6,810 nucleotides of DNA. It comes from Deltaproteobacteria bacterium (GTDB lineage Bacteria; UBA10199; DSSB01). Made by a program: the position numbers and the translations under genes. Each line of letters starts with the position of its first letter. Within the stretch, counting starts at the first letter, position 1. The DNA lies in the NCBI GenBank assembly GCA_021772695.1, contig JAJFLL010000093.1, positions 1-6,810 of the forward strand, read 5' to 3'. This document shows positions 1 through 5,794 of this stretch, in pieces. Under the pieces are notes generated by a model. It was not told the origin of the DNA. It did not search any database and was given only the letters and a program-made list of their open reading frames with translations.

Positions 1-72
1 CACGGTAAGGATGCCGGCGACCAACAGGACAGCGACCCACAGGTTTTTCAAATAGGAACTTGGTCGAAACAT
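1..72 (-). CDS. N-terminus of a membrane or exported protein (partial)
   Basis: Reading leftward from an ATG at 72-70, 24 codons stay open to the window edge. They encode a short basic start (MFRPSSYLKNLW) followed by a hydrophobic run (VAVLLVAGILTV). This is the shape of a signal peptide or N-terminal membrane anchor, as in periplasmic adaptor proteins or exported binding proteins, but too little remains to name a family. An AAAGGA ribosome site lies about 10 bases upstream inside a palindrome (74-92), and a second palindrome with the same half-sites lies at 133-159, so the gene is probably under a dedicated repressor. The product is not identifiable from this fragment. Confidence 0.6.
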   Translation of the reverse strand, partial: MFRPSSYLKNLWVAVLLVAGILTV

Positions 73-73
73 T

Positions 74-92
74 ATTGAAAGGTCCTTTCAAT
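74..92. promoter_or_regulatory. Palindromic operator candidate, proximal copy
   Basis: A perfect inverted repeat, ATTGAAAGG-T-CCTTTCAAT, ends two bases before the start codon of the minus-strand gene and contains its ribosome site. The core is ATTGAAA-N5-TTTCAAT, with the same half-sites and spacing as the copy at 133-159. It could be a protein-binding operator. In the mRNA it could also form a 7-bp hairpin that holds the AAAGGA element in its stem and loop. Confidence 0.5.
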
Positions 93-460
93 CAAATTTA
101 TCAGATTAGACATATATAGTTTTTATATATTTATTAATTGAAAATAACTTTCAATTAATATGAGCGTGGATTTATAGCTTACGGCAGCTCCTGTCAAGAC
201 TTTCCTTGTGGCTTTTCCTGCTAACTTGTCGACCCAAGGCCATGCCCCAGCTTAGGTAGGATCCATCGCGGCCAAGACCATCCGTTTTTGGAGCATACAT
301 TTTTATAGGAAATCAAAGAATGGTATTAGAAACTAAAATTCATCCATCCTAGCTAAAAAAAAGGTAAAAACTTGACTGCAAAATACAATGGTTCTCAATT
401 GAATAATATCTGCTAAGACCGGATTTTAAATTTTCACCTTTTATCTACAGAGATTTTTTC
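93..460. other. Gene-free stretch between divergent genes
   Basis: No credible gene is visible on either strand. The left end is very AT-rich (about 93-160), fits the promoter of the minus-strand gene, and contains the operator-like palindrome listed separately. Further right, TTGACT at 372-377 could be a -35 box for the methyltransferase gene, but no good -10 lies at the usual distance. TACAAT at 384-389 and AATAAT at 402-407 are the nearest candidates and neither is well spaced. The remainder (about 165-350) shows no repeat, RNA gene or regulatory pattern that I recognise. Confidence 0.5.
133..159. promoter_or_regulatory. Palindromic operator candidate, distal copy
   Basis: A perfect 11-bp inverted repeat, ATTAATTGAAA and TTTCAATTAAT, is separated by 5 bases. 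Its inner part repeats the ATTGAAA-N5-TTTCAAT arrangement of the copy at 74-92. It lies 61-87 bases upstream of the minus-strand start codon, in AT-rich DNA where the promoter is expected. TTGAAAATAACTTTCAA resembles the Fur box I remember for deltaproteobacteria (TGAAAAT-N-ATTTTCA), but the proximal copy fits that consensus less well. A TetR-type operator pair is an equal alternative. Confidence 0.5.
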
Positions 461-1192
461 ATGGAATGGTACGAAGAAGTCTATCGCAATGCCAGTGCCG
501 CCTACGACGAACAGCCCTTTGTTAAGGGCGCTTCAGGAGAAGTGGATTTTATCGAAGCAGAAATCGCCGGCGATAAAAACATCTCTATTCTCGATGTGGC
601 CTGTGGCACCGGTCGCCATAGCATTGAACTCGCTTCCCGGGGGTATTCGGTAAAGGGCGTAGACCTTTCCGAAAGCCAATTAGAACGGGCTCGAAAAAAG
701 GCCCATGCAGCCGGGGTGAAAATCGACTTTGAAAAAATGGATGCCCGCACCCTACCCTTTCAAGAACGCTTTGGTTTGGTCCTCAATATTTGTGAAGGCG
801 CCTTTGCCTTGATGGCAAACGACGTGGAAGATTTCGCCATCTTAAAAGGTATTGCTCGATCCCTGCAGCCGGGCGGGAAACTTATTCTCACTACCTTGAA
901 CGCCCTTTATTCCATCAAAACCAGAGCGAACTTTAGCCAGCGCCACTTTGACTTGGCGACCTTTCGTTGCACCTACACCTTAGAAGGAGTGGACGATCAG
1001 GGGAATTTGAAAAAGCTTGCCGCCGTAGAAAGACATTACACACCTAGTGAAATTCATTGGCGACTTAATCAACTGGGATTTGAAGATATCGAGATCTACG
1101 CCTGCGACTTGGGGAAATTTTCCAAACAACGCCCCATCAGCGACAATGATATGGAAATGCTGGTAGTGGCCCGCAAAGCAACCAAGGCCTAA
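461..1192 (+). CDS. Class I SAM-dependent methyltransferase
   Basis: This 243-residue protein has a Rossmann-fold methyltransferase domain (Methyltransf_11/25 type) and should transfer a methyl group from S-adenosylmethionine in the cytoplasm. Motif I is ILDVACGTG at 43-51. The acidic residue that normally holds the SAM ribose is D68 (GVDLS), D94 (MDA) lies in the motif that contacts the adenine, and LQPGGKLIL at 135-143 precedes a late core strand. The C-terminal part (about 186-240, RHYTPSEI then LNQLGF and EMLVVA) is the substrate-side end seen in small-molecule methyltransferases of this size. The substrate cannot be read from the sequence. The length is normal and the domain looks complete. 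The ATG at 461 has only a weak upstream site (ACAGAGA, about 8 bases away). No partner gene is adjacent, and 213 bases separate it from the next gene. Confidence 0.9.
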   Translation: MEWYEEVYRNASAAYDEQPFVKGASGEVDFIEAEIAGDKNISILDVACGTGRHSIELASRGYSVKGVDLSESQLERARKKAHAAGVKIDFEKMDARTLPFQERFGLVLNICEGAFALMANDVEDFAILKGIARSLQPGGKLILTTLNALYSIKTRANFSQRHFDLATFRCTYTLEGVDDQGNLKKLAAVERHYTPSEIHWRLNQLGFEDIEIYACDLGKFSKQRPISDNDMEMLVVARKATKA

Positions 1193-1405
1193 AAAGGTAA
1201 AAAAGGCACCCAAGACCAGTCCGGGGTCCATTGTCGGGCGATCCATTCCTATTTGGGAAGGTAGTTATTTTTGGAGTATTATAAAGAACTTATAAGTAAG
1301 TCATTCTACCTTCAGAAAGGGTGCCTGCACCCCCGCTGAGGGTAGGAATAGATTGGTTGAAAATTTTTCACCTTTGCTTCAGAATTTCTTAAAAGGGAGG
1401 AGCCT

Positions 1406-1948
1406 ATGAAGCGGTTTCATTATCTCCGGTTTGGGGCATTATCCGTTGAATTTGGCTTAATTTTGATTTTGGTGGTCTTTGGTTGTAGCGGAGATATCCA
1501 GGGAACAGGGGGCGAATGTGATCCGGGAATAGAAACCAACACGACCCAATGTCCCGCCATCCAACAGGCGAACGGCGGCAACTATGCCCAATTCTGCGAA
1601 GTTACTTTTGGTGGGTTTGGCCAATGCAACAACGTCTGCGCCTTTGCCGCCATCCAACGGCCTAACGTCCTTCCCGCCGATGAAGGCCAATTTTGTGTCT
1701 TCGATTCCGACTGCGGAGAAAATCTCACTTGCGACAACGACACCGTGGGCGCCGAGGACCCCTGCCACTGTGTTCCCGAAGAGCAAATGGCACCGGGCGT
1801 TAATTGTTCCAACGTAACTCCGGGAAACGGTGGCTTCAGGGCCCCTTGTCGAAATGACGGGGACTGTGACGACGGCCTGCCTTGTTGCACAAATTCTGAG
1901 GTCTCCCAGGCCTGTGGAACTGAAGTGGGATTTTGCGAATGTATTTGA
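1406..1948 (+). CDS. Cysteine-rich lipoprotein with tandem C-x5-C-x5-C repeats
   Basis: This 180-residue protein begins with a lipoprotein signal: basic MKR, a hydrophobic run ending ILVVFG, then Cys27 as the predicted lipidated residue. Ser-Gly-Asp follows with no Asp at +2, which favours the outer membrane. Phe at -2 and a Glu (E15) within the leader are slightly unusual. The exported part has 18 further cysteines (38, 49, 64, 74, 78, 97, 103, 109, 120, 122, 134, 148, 154, 160, 161, 170, 177, 179), an even number that would allow nine disulfides. Two repeat units are plain: C97-x2-D-x-D-C103-x5-C109 ending in C120-H-C122, and C148-x2-D-x-D-C154-x5-C160 ending in C177-E-C179. Similar C-x2-D-x-DC modules occur in surface proteins of myxobacteria and relatives, but I recognise no named family or function. 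A strong GGGAGGAG (1395-1402) fixes the start. The opposite strand is also largely open here, which I regard as compositional shadow. Confidence 0.82.
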   Translation: MKRFHYLRFGALSVEFGLILILVVFGCSGDIQGTGGECDPGIETNTTQCPAIQQANGGNYAQFCEVTFGGFGQCNNVCAFAAIQRPNVLPADEGQFCVFDSDCGENLTCDNDTVGAEDPCHCVPEEQMAPGVNCSNVTPGNGGFRAPCRNDGDCDDGLPCCTNSEVSQACGTEVGFCECI

Positions 1949-2010
1949 GAAAGATTGTTCCAGAGATGGCAATTCGCCCTGGCATTCACCAGGGATGCTT
2001 CGCCAAACGA

Positions 2011-2038
2011 TGGGCTAAAACGCCCAACAATAGTTTTT
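2011..2038 (+). terminator. Weak terminator candidate after the lipoprotein gene
   Basis: TGGGC-TAAAAC-GCCCA (2011-2026) forms a 5-bp hairpin, and a five-T run follows at 2034-2038 after a 7-base gap. Another hairpin, CCCTGG-CATTCA-CCAGGG, lies just upstream (1977-1994) with no T run. The pair sits between convergent genes where termination is expected, but the stem is short and the T run is displaced. Confidence 0.3.
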
Positions 2039-2044
2039 CCCAAA

Positions 2045-3598
2045 TTACCAACCACCCAATCGATTGAGTACTCCATCTAAGCGGGTTGCAGCCACTACTC
2101 CAAATAATGGATCCCGGCGCATTTCTCCCGTCTCGGGGTCCTGCATGGGAGGTAATTTTGCCCGAGTCCAATTCCATTGATGGCTACCCTGCAGTTTCGC
2201 CACCAATTCACGATGATCCCGGACTTGGTAAATGCCAAAGGTAATGCCTGCATTGATGGCTGTGCTAAAAGCCTTGCCATAGGTTCCCCCAAAGGCACCG
2301 AAGACAAAACTTAATTTCCTTAAGAGTGAAATAGATTCCTGGTCGGAGGCTTTGATCCCCTTAAAATTAATAAGGAGTGCGCCCAGAACAACCCCCACCA
2401 CCGTGCCTAAATTCTGGGGCGTGGGAGGCAAAAGAGAAATCAGCTCCTTAGTCAAGCGACCCACCGCCAAAATCAAATTCTCGGGGTCCTCACCCACATT
2501 TTGCTTAAGATGATGTCCCAGAACCCGGGCCGTGAAGACCGCCTCATCCTCAGACCATTCCCCTCCACTTACCTCCATCTCAGTCAGTAGCTCCCTCAAG
2601 TGATGAACCAAATATTTGGCGGCCCCCTTCGGCATATATGTCTCCAAACCTTCAGGAGCTGCGGCGGTCGCTTTTAAAAATCCTTTTTTGTCTCCACCCT
2701 CCCAGATTTTCAGGGCAAAAGCGGCGGCGGCCGGAACCACATATTTTTTTCTCCCTGAGGTATAGACCTTGGCCACCTTTACCCCCCGTAGCGATTCCAA
2801 GAATGCCCTTCTTTGCTGAGCATTCATACCGTGCCAAACCCTGGGACTGATTTCATTGGGTTGGACTCGCTCCGGATGGCTAACAGGAGGATCTTTGATC
2901 AGGCCTTCGGTATTTTGATGATGGTTGTAGAACCAGGGAAAACTAATTTTGCGAGAAATCTTCCCCGGCCGGCAAGTCCGGTTCCCCTGGGCCAAGACTT
3001 TAAACGAGTCGGGGTAAGGGCTTTTTGCGATGAGGCGCCGAATTTCGGAGGTCACGGGTAAATAGGCATCCATGGCGGCCGTTTCAAGATGGCTTGGGTT
3101 CTGGCCCGCTTCAAACTTGGCGATCCCCTGATTTGCCAGTTGCAGACCCAAGCCTGCCAATAATTTTGATACCTTGGCCGTATGCCCGCCCCGGGCCAAA
3201 AGCCCATGGAATTGTCTCTCAGACAATTCGTTTTGGAGCGACAAGAAGGCAGCTTGGGGATTATTTTGATAAACCCCGACCAAGTATTCCAATGCCACCT
3301 CACGGGTGGGCCCATGGGAACTCGTTAATTTTTTGTAAAAGTCTTGGTTCGCCGGAGATGAAACCAAGGGATCATACCAGGGGCCTTGGCGTGCCAAATA
3401 GTTCTGGGCTGAGGAAAAGATCGGGGTATTTTTGGCCTCACTTTGAAATTTCTTTGGCAAGGGAGTGGCCAAGGGAACGAGGGGTAACGACCCTTCCTTT
3501 GGAGTTGGATTCGGAGGAGACTCTAGTTTCAAGATTTCCAATAAATTTTCGGGATCCTCGCCTCGGGATCGAGAAATAAGATCGACTTTGGGTGCCAT
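2045..3598 (-). CDS. 517-residue protein of unknown function
   Basis: I do not recognise this protein. The start is well supported: ATG at 3598-3596 with AGGAGGA (3603-3609) about 4 bases upstream. There is no signal peptide. Residues 25-60 are proline-rich and probably disordered, followed by a mostly helical region (about 85-215), a basic stretch near 205-222, and another helical, alanine-rich region (about 258-390). Two glycine-rich hydrophobic segments lie near the C-terminus, about 397-411 (GTVVGVVLGALLIN) and 429-457 (FVFGAFGGTYGKAF onward), which could insert into or pack against a membrane. The heptapeptide GEDPENL occurs twice exactly, at 13-19 and 369-375, each followed by a leucine-rich helix. 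The layout of soluble N-terminal part plus glycine-rich hydrophobic hairpin occurs in some secreted effectors and pore-forming proteins, but that is only a resemblance. It converges on the lipoprotein gene (96-base gap) and has no co-oriented neighbour. Confidence 0.85.
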   Translation of the reverse strand: MAPKVDLISRSRGEDPENLLEILKLESPPNPTPKEGSLPLVPLATPLPKKFQSEAKNTPIFSSAQNYLARQGPWYDPLVSSPANQDFYKKLTSSHGPTREVALEYLVGVYQNNPQAAFLSLQNELSERQFHGLLARGGHTAKVSKLLAGLGLQLANQGIAKFEAGQNPSHLETAAMDAYLPVTSEIRRLIAKSPYPDSFKVLAQGNRTCRPGKISRKISFPWFYNHHQNTEGLIKDPPVSHPERVQPNEISPRVWHGMNAQQRRAFLESLRGVKVAKVYTSGRKKYVVPAAAAFALKIWEGGDKKGFLKATAAAPEGLETYMPKGAAKYLVHHLRELLTEMEVSGGEWSEDEAVFTARVLGHHLKQNVGEDPENLILAVGRLTKELISLLPPTPQNLGTVVGVVLGALLINFKGIKASDQESISLLRKLSFVFGAFGGTYGKAFSTAINAGITFGIYQVRDHRELVAKLQGSHQWNWTRAKLPPMQDPETGEMRRDPLFGVVAATRLDGVLNRLGGW

Positions 3599-4065
3599 AG
3601 TGTCCTCCTGAAATCCAAGAGACGAAGGATTCGACTCTCATCAAAGAACTATTACAAGAAGGGTGCCAAGGAGCCCGGATTCCATGGCTTCTCTAAACCC
3701 TTAAAATAAAGAAGATTCTTTGGATAAGATCCACATGGGTAAGAAAGAAAAAGTGTCTAATCTGTTATGTTTGTCCAATGAATGGGGGGACTCCATTAAT
3801 GAGGATCCACCAACATTGACTCATGTGGAAAGGTTATTTGCCCAATTATTTACTCTATTCGAAGGCCACCTTCTCGACTTCGAACTCCATCCGACCTTGA
3901 TATTTTTTTTGAACCTCACACGCCAAATCCCAAACTGTCTCAGCTAAGGCCAATACAAAAAGCAAATCCAAGCGCGAAAGGTTTATCTATCTAAGGTTCA
4001 GAAGGTAATAGCCTTCACCGCTAAATTGATTTCTCTGGTCCAAGGCTTATGTTAGTTTTCATTTT
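3599..4065. other. Stretch without a convincing gene
   Basis: The left end holds the ribosome site and presumably the promoter of the 517-residue protein. A 75-codon plus-strand frame (TTG at 3720, or ATG at 3735, to 3947) has a poor start region and a composition that does not persuade me. On the opposite strand a 43-codon frame without a good start (3986 down to a TAG at 3857-3855) reads LDLLFVLALAETVWDLACEV and ends EKVAFE. It faintly recalls the tail of a minimal nucleotidyltransferase, so a decayed gene is possible. The two frames overlap and cannot both be real. The right end holds the candidate cupin promoter. Confidence 0.4.
4026..4053 (+). promoter_or_regulatory. Candidate promoter of the cupin gene
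   Basis: TTGATT (4026-4031) and TATGTT (4048-4053) are 16 bases apart, each matching 4 of 6 sigma-70 consensus bases. Transcription would start about 4060, only a few bases before the ATG at 4066, which would explain why the gene lacks a Shine-Dalgarno sequence. Confidence 0.35.
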
Positions 4066-4542
4066 ATGACGGCGGAGGAAGTGATTCAAAAATTAGGCTT
4101 AAGGCCCCTTCCAGAAGAGGGAGGATATTATCGGGAAGTATACCGAGCTTCGGGAACAATTAGTGCTTTAAATAGAAATTATTCCACTCATATATACTAT
4201 TTAATAACCCCCAAAGAGTTTTCTTGTTTTCATCGGGTTCGCTCCGATGAGCTATTTCATTATTATGCCGGGGACCCTGTGCAACTAAATCAAATATCTC
4301 CAGGGGGTAAAATGCAACAGGTGGTTTTGGGATCCAAGATTCAGAAAGGCCAAAACCCCTTTTTCGCAGTGGAGAAAGAATATTGGCAGGGAACTCGCTT
4401 GCTACCTGGAGGCTCCTGGGCCCTGCTCGGCTGCACCGTTGCCCCAGGCTTTGAGTTTGCGGATTTTGAGATCGGACGCCGCGAAGATTTGCTGAAACTC
4501 TATCCCCAGTATCATGAGACAATCTTAGAGTTGACTCGGTAG
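4066..4542 (+). CDS. Cupin domain protein, DUF985 (Cupin_5) family
   Basis: This 158-residue protein matches the DUF985/Cupin_5 family along its whole length. PLPEEGGYYREVYR is at 14-27, followed by THIYYLIT at 41-48 and the F-x-x-FHRVRSDELFHYY block at 52-67, whose histidines and acidic residues (H56, D61, E62, H65) line the small-barrel pocket. GDP is at 69-71, LLPGGSWALLGCTVAPGFEF at 112-131 and a final LTR at 156-158. Members are compact beta-barrels with a ligand pocket. Their natural substrate is not settled as far as I know, so I name none. The ATG at 4066 is the only start after the in-frame TGA at 4027-4029, and no Shine-Dalgarno sequence precedes it, in contrast to the lipoprotein and the 517-residue protein. 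It stands alone, with a tRNA cluster on the opposite strand downstream. Confidence 0.93.
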   Translation: MTAEEVIQKLGLRPLPEEGGYYREVYRASGTISALNRNYSTHIYYLITPKEFSCFHRVRSDELFHYYAGDPVQLNQISPGGKMQQVVLGSKIQKGQNPFFAVEKEYWQGTRLLPGGSWALLGCTVAPGFEFADFEIGRREDLLKLYPQYHETILELTR

Positions 4543-4587
4543 TTCATGGGGATTGGGTCTTATTTGGGGATATTCTCCTTGGAAAGC

Positions 4588-4619
4588 AAAAAATCAAATC
4601 ACCCCATAATGATCTTTGA
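4588..4619 (-). terminator. Candidate terminator after tRNA-Lys
   Basis: On the minus strand, about 26 bases beyond the tRNA-Lys 3' end, TCAA-AG-ATCA pairs with TGAT-TTGA across an 8-base loop. Six T residues follow at once (plus-strand A run 4588-4593). The stem is AT-rich with a 2-base bulge, so its strength is uncertain, but position and T run fit a factor-independent terminator for the tRNA transcript. Confidence 0.45.
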
Positions 4620-4644
4620 CCGTCATTGGGTAAGCAAAATAGTG

Positions 4645-4717
<73 letters not shown>

Positions 4718-4721
4718 GAAT

Positions 4722-4780
4722 AAAAATCAGCGAGATCTCTAGTGCGAAATTTTTTATCGATCGCATTAAATGATCTCGCT
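4722..4780 (-). terminator. Terminator-like double hairpin between tRNA-Arg(TCG) and tRNA-Lys
   Basis: A perfect 9-bp outer stem AGCGAGATC/GATCTCGCT (4729-4737 with 4772-4780) encloses an inner 5-bp stem TGCGA/TCGCA (4743-4747 with 4761-4765). On the minus strand the outer stem is followed after two bases by TTTTT (plus-strand A run 4722-4726), as in a factor-independent terminator. It ends only five bases before tRNA-Lys begins. It may stop the His-Arg transcript, act as a processing signal, or cover a promoter for tRNA-Lys: TTGAGC with GATAAA about 19 bases on lies inside it. Confidence 0.45.
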
Positions 4781-4810
4781 CAAATTCCGACTTAACGCCG
4801 AAATTATTAG

Positions 4811-4884
4811 CGCGCCGTGAGCGATTCGAACGCCCGACCCTCAGGTTCGAAGCCTGATGCTCTATCCAGCTGAGCTAACGGCGC
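4811..4884 (-). tRNA. tRNA-Arg(TCG)
   Basis: A complete 74-nt cloverleaf reads on the minus strand. The acceptor stem is GCGCCGT/ACGGCGC, the D arm GCTC-AGCTGGATA-GAGC, the anticodon stem TCAGG/CCTGA with loop CTTCGAA (anticodon TCG, reading CGA and probably CGG), the T arm GGGCG-TTCGAAT-CGCTC with one G-T wobble, and the discriminator G. CCA is not encoded. Only three bases separate it from the CCA end of tRNA-His, so the two are almost certainly processed from one transcript. Confidence 0.97.
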
Positions 4885-4887
4885 AAA

Positions 4888-4964
4888 TGGGGTGAGCGAC
4901 GGGGCTCGAACCCGCGACCACCACGGCCACAACGTGGTGCTCTACCAACTGAGCTACGCCCACC
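4888..4964 (-). tRNA. tRNA-His(GTG)
   Basis: A cloverleaf reads on the minus strand with the histidine hallmark of an extra G at -1 (complement of 4964) opposite discriminator C (4891). The acceptor stem is GTGGGCG/CGCTCAC with one G-T wobble, the D arm GCTC/GAGC, the anticodon stem CCACG/CGTGG with loop TTGTGGC (anticodon GTG), and the T arm GCGGG-TTCGAGC-CCCGT. Unlike its two downstream neighbours it encodes its own CCA (4888-4890). It is first in the minus-strand cluster. Confidence 0.97.
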
Positions 4965-5009
4965 ACGAAAAAATCTTTCCCGACCGGAGTAGGAACCACC
5001 CCGCGCCCC

Positions 5010-5037
5010 TCTTTAAGTCCTTGAATCCTAAAGTCAA
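5010..5037 (-). promoter_or_regulatory. Candidate promoter of the His-Arg-Lys tRNA cluster
   Basis: On the minus strand TTGACT (5037-5032, 5 of 6 consensus) is followed after 16 bases by TAAAGA (5015-5010, weak). A very GC-rich run (GGGGCGCGGGG) comes directly after. A GC-rich discriminator is typical of stringently controlled stable-RNA promoters. Transcription would begin roughly 40 bases before tRNA-His. Confidence 0.4.
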
Positions 5038-5039
5038 AT

Positions 5040-5097
5040 AAAAACCAGCGATGTGCCCACCTTTGCCTCTGCACCTAGGCCTTTATTTCTGGTTTTT
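5040..5097. terminator. A/T-flanked inverted repeat, possible bidirectional terminator
   Basis: AAAAACCAG (5040-5048) and CTGGTTTTT (5089-5097) form a perfect 9-bp repeat, and a smaller GTGC/GCAC stem (5053-5056 with 5070-5073) can form inside. On the minus strand the structure ends in a T run and lies between the GFA gene and the tRNA promoter, so it could end transcripts coming from the GFA gene. The loops are long, so the call is tentative. Confidence 0.35.
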
Positions 5098-5175
5098 GGC
5101 AGGAAACTACCTGATCAGCCTACACCCACAGCTTCGAAAACCAGATCGGCAGCTGAAGAATAGCGGCAAAACAGA

Positions 5176-5580
5176 TCAGACCAACTTGGCAAAAAGCTCG
5201 GCCCCGGTCATATCCTTAGTCTGATTGGCAAAACTATAATATTCCGGTTTTTCATCGATAAAGACTTGGTGGTCAAAATCGAAGCTTGCCACATCATCAA
5301 ATAGTCCCGCTGCCACAATATATTGGGATTTTTCTTTCAATTGATAAAAAAGATGGGTCCCGCACTTCTTGCAGAATCCTCGTTGGGCCCAAGCAGAAGA
5401 CTGGTAGGTTTCGATAAATTCCTGACCTTCAAAACTAACTTCAGTGCCACAATCGACGGCAAACAACGGCCCTCCGGACCATTTTCGACACATCCCACAA
5501 TGGCAGGCCCCTAATTTTTTGCTGACTTGGTGAGCCGTTATCTTCACCTCACCGCACAGACATTTGCCTTTTCCCTGCAT
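5176..5580 (-). CDS. GFA-domain zinc protein (glutathione-dependent formaldehyde-activating enzyme family)
   Basis: With the start chosen here the protein has 134 residues. It carries the seven cysteines of the GFA/CENP-V fold: C7-L-C9-G, C26-H-C28-x2-C31 and C70-x2-C73-G, which bind two zinc ions in this family. GTHLFY follows the last pair, and the C-terminal half has the usual DVASFDFDHQVF and KPEYYSFAN blocks. The best-studied member condenses formaldehyde with glutathione, but most relatives have unknown substrates, so the enzyme name should be taken as a family label. A longer reading from GTG at 5607 is open. I prefer ATG at 5580-5578 because AGGA (5590-5587) is 6 bases away and family members usually begin a few residues before the first C-x-C. 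A palindrome upstream (5601-5630) suggests specific control. No thiol or formaldehyde pathway gene is adjacent. Confidence 0.92.
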   Translation of the reverse strand: MQGKGKCLCGEVKITAHQVSKKLGACHCGMCRKWSGGPLFAVDCGTEVSFEGQEFIETYQSSAWAQRGFCKKCGTHLFYQLKEKSQYIVAAGLFDDVASFDFDHQVFIDEKPEYYSFANQTKDMTGAELFAKLV

Positions 5581-5600
5581 AAACATTCCTTTCTCTTTAA

Positions 5601-5630
5601 TTTGCACTTACCGGTTTAACCGGTTGCAAA
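5601..5630. promoter_or_regulatory. Nested palindrome upstream of the GFA gene
   Basis: ACCGGTT-T-AACCGGT (5610-5624) is a perfect inverted repeat flanked by TTTGCA (5601-5606) and TGCAAA (5625-5630), which are themselves complementary and offset by three bases on one side. It ends about 20 bases upstream of the preferred start codon, just beyond the ribosome site. This is a good position for a repressor or activator site, or a 5' leader hairpin. Confidence 0.45.
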
Positions 5631-5794
5631 CGACCTGGAGAATGCTTCACTCAACCTTATTTGGTGAGTCTGCCGTTTCGGTTCCAATTCAAACACAGGA
5701 ATCTATTCAAGACCAGCTTCCTTGGCTAGGTCATAGAAATTAGGGTTTTCTTTGGCGCGCCCGGCAGGATTCGAACCTGCGACCTACGGCTTAG

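Noticed and set aside
1319..1332. GGGTGC-CT-GCACCC inverted repeat before the lipoprotein gene, also partly complementary to 1204-1211
   Set aside because: The loop is only two bases, no T run follows, and the long-range pairing is only 8 bp. I could not support a terminator or regulator here.
431..1375. Shared TTTTCACCTTT at 431-441 and 1365-1375, each upstream of a plus-strand gene
   Set aside because: An 11-base AT-rich match at different distances from the two starts is too weak to call a regulatory motif.
1457..2076. Two long minus-strand frames opposite the lipoprotein gene (171 and 164 codons)
   Set aside because: They lack ribosome sites and recognisable composition, and they mirror a plus-strand gene with a lipobox, strong ribosome site and regular cysteine repeats. 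They are open because that gene has few bases that create stops.
3094..3579. 161-codon plus-strand frame opposite the 517-residue gene
   Set aside because: It is rich in proline, arginine and tryptophan with no domain signal, and lies fully inside a minus-strand gene with a very good ribosome site.
3720..3947. 75-codon plus-strand frame
   Set aside because: It starts at TTG or a late ATG without a ribosome site, has no recognisable motif, and overlaps an equally weak frame on the other strand. Kept only in the description of the gene-free stretch.
4862..5074. Minus-strand 70-residue frame containing VAQLVEHHV and GSSPVAHP
   Set aside because: This is the familiar false translation of tRNA sequence (here tRNA-His and its flank), not a gene.
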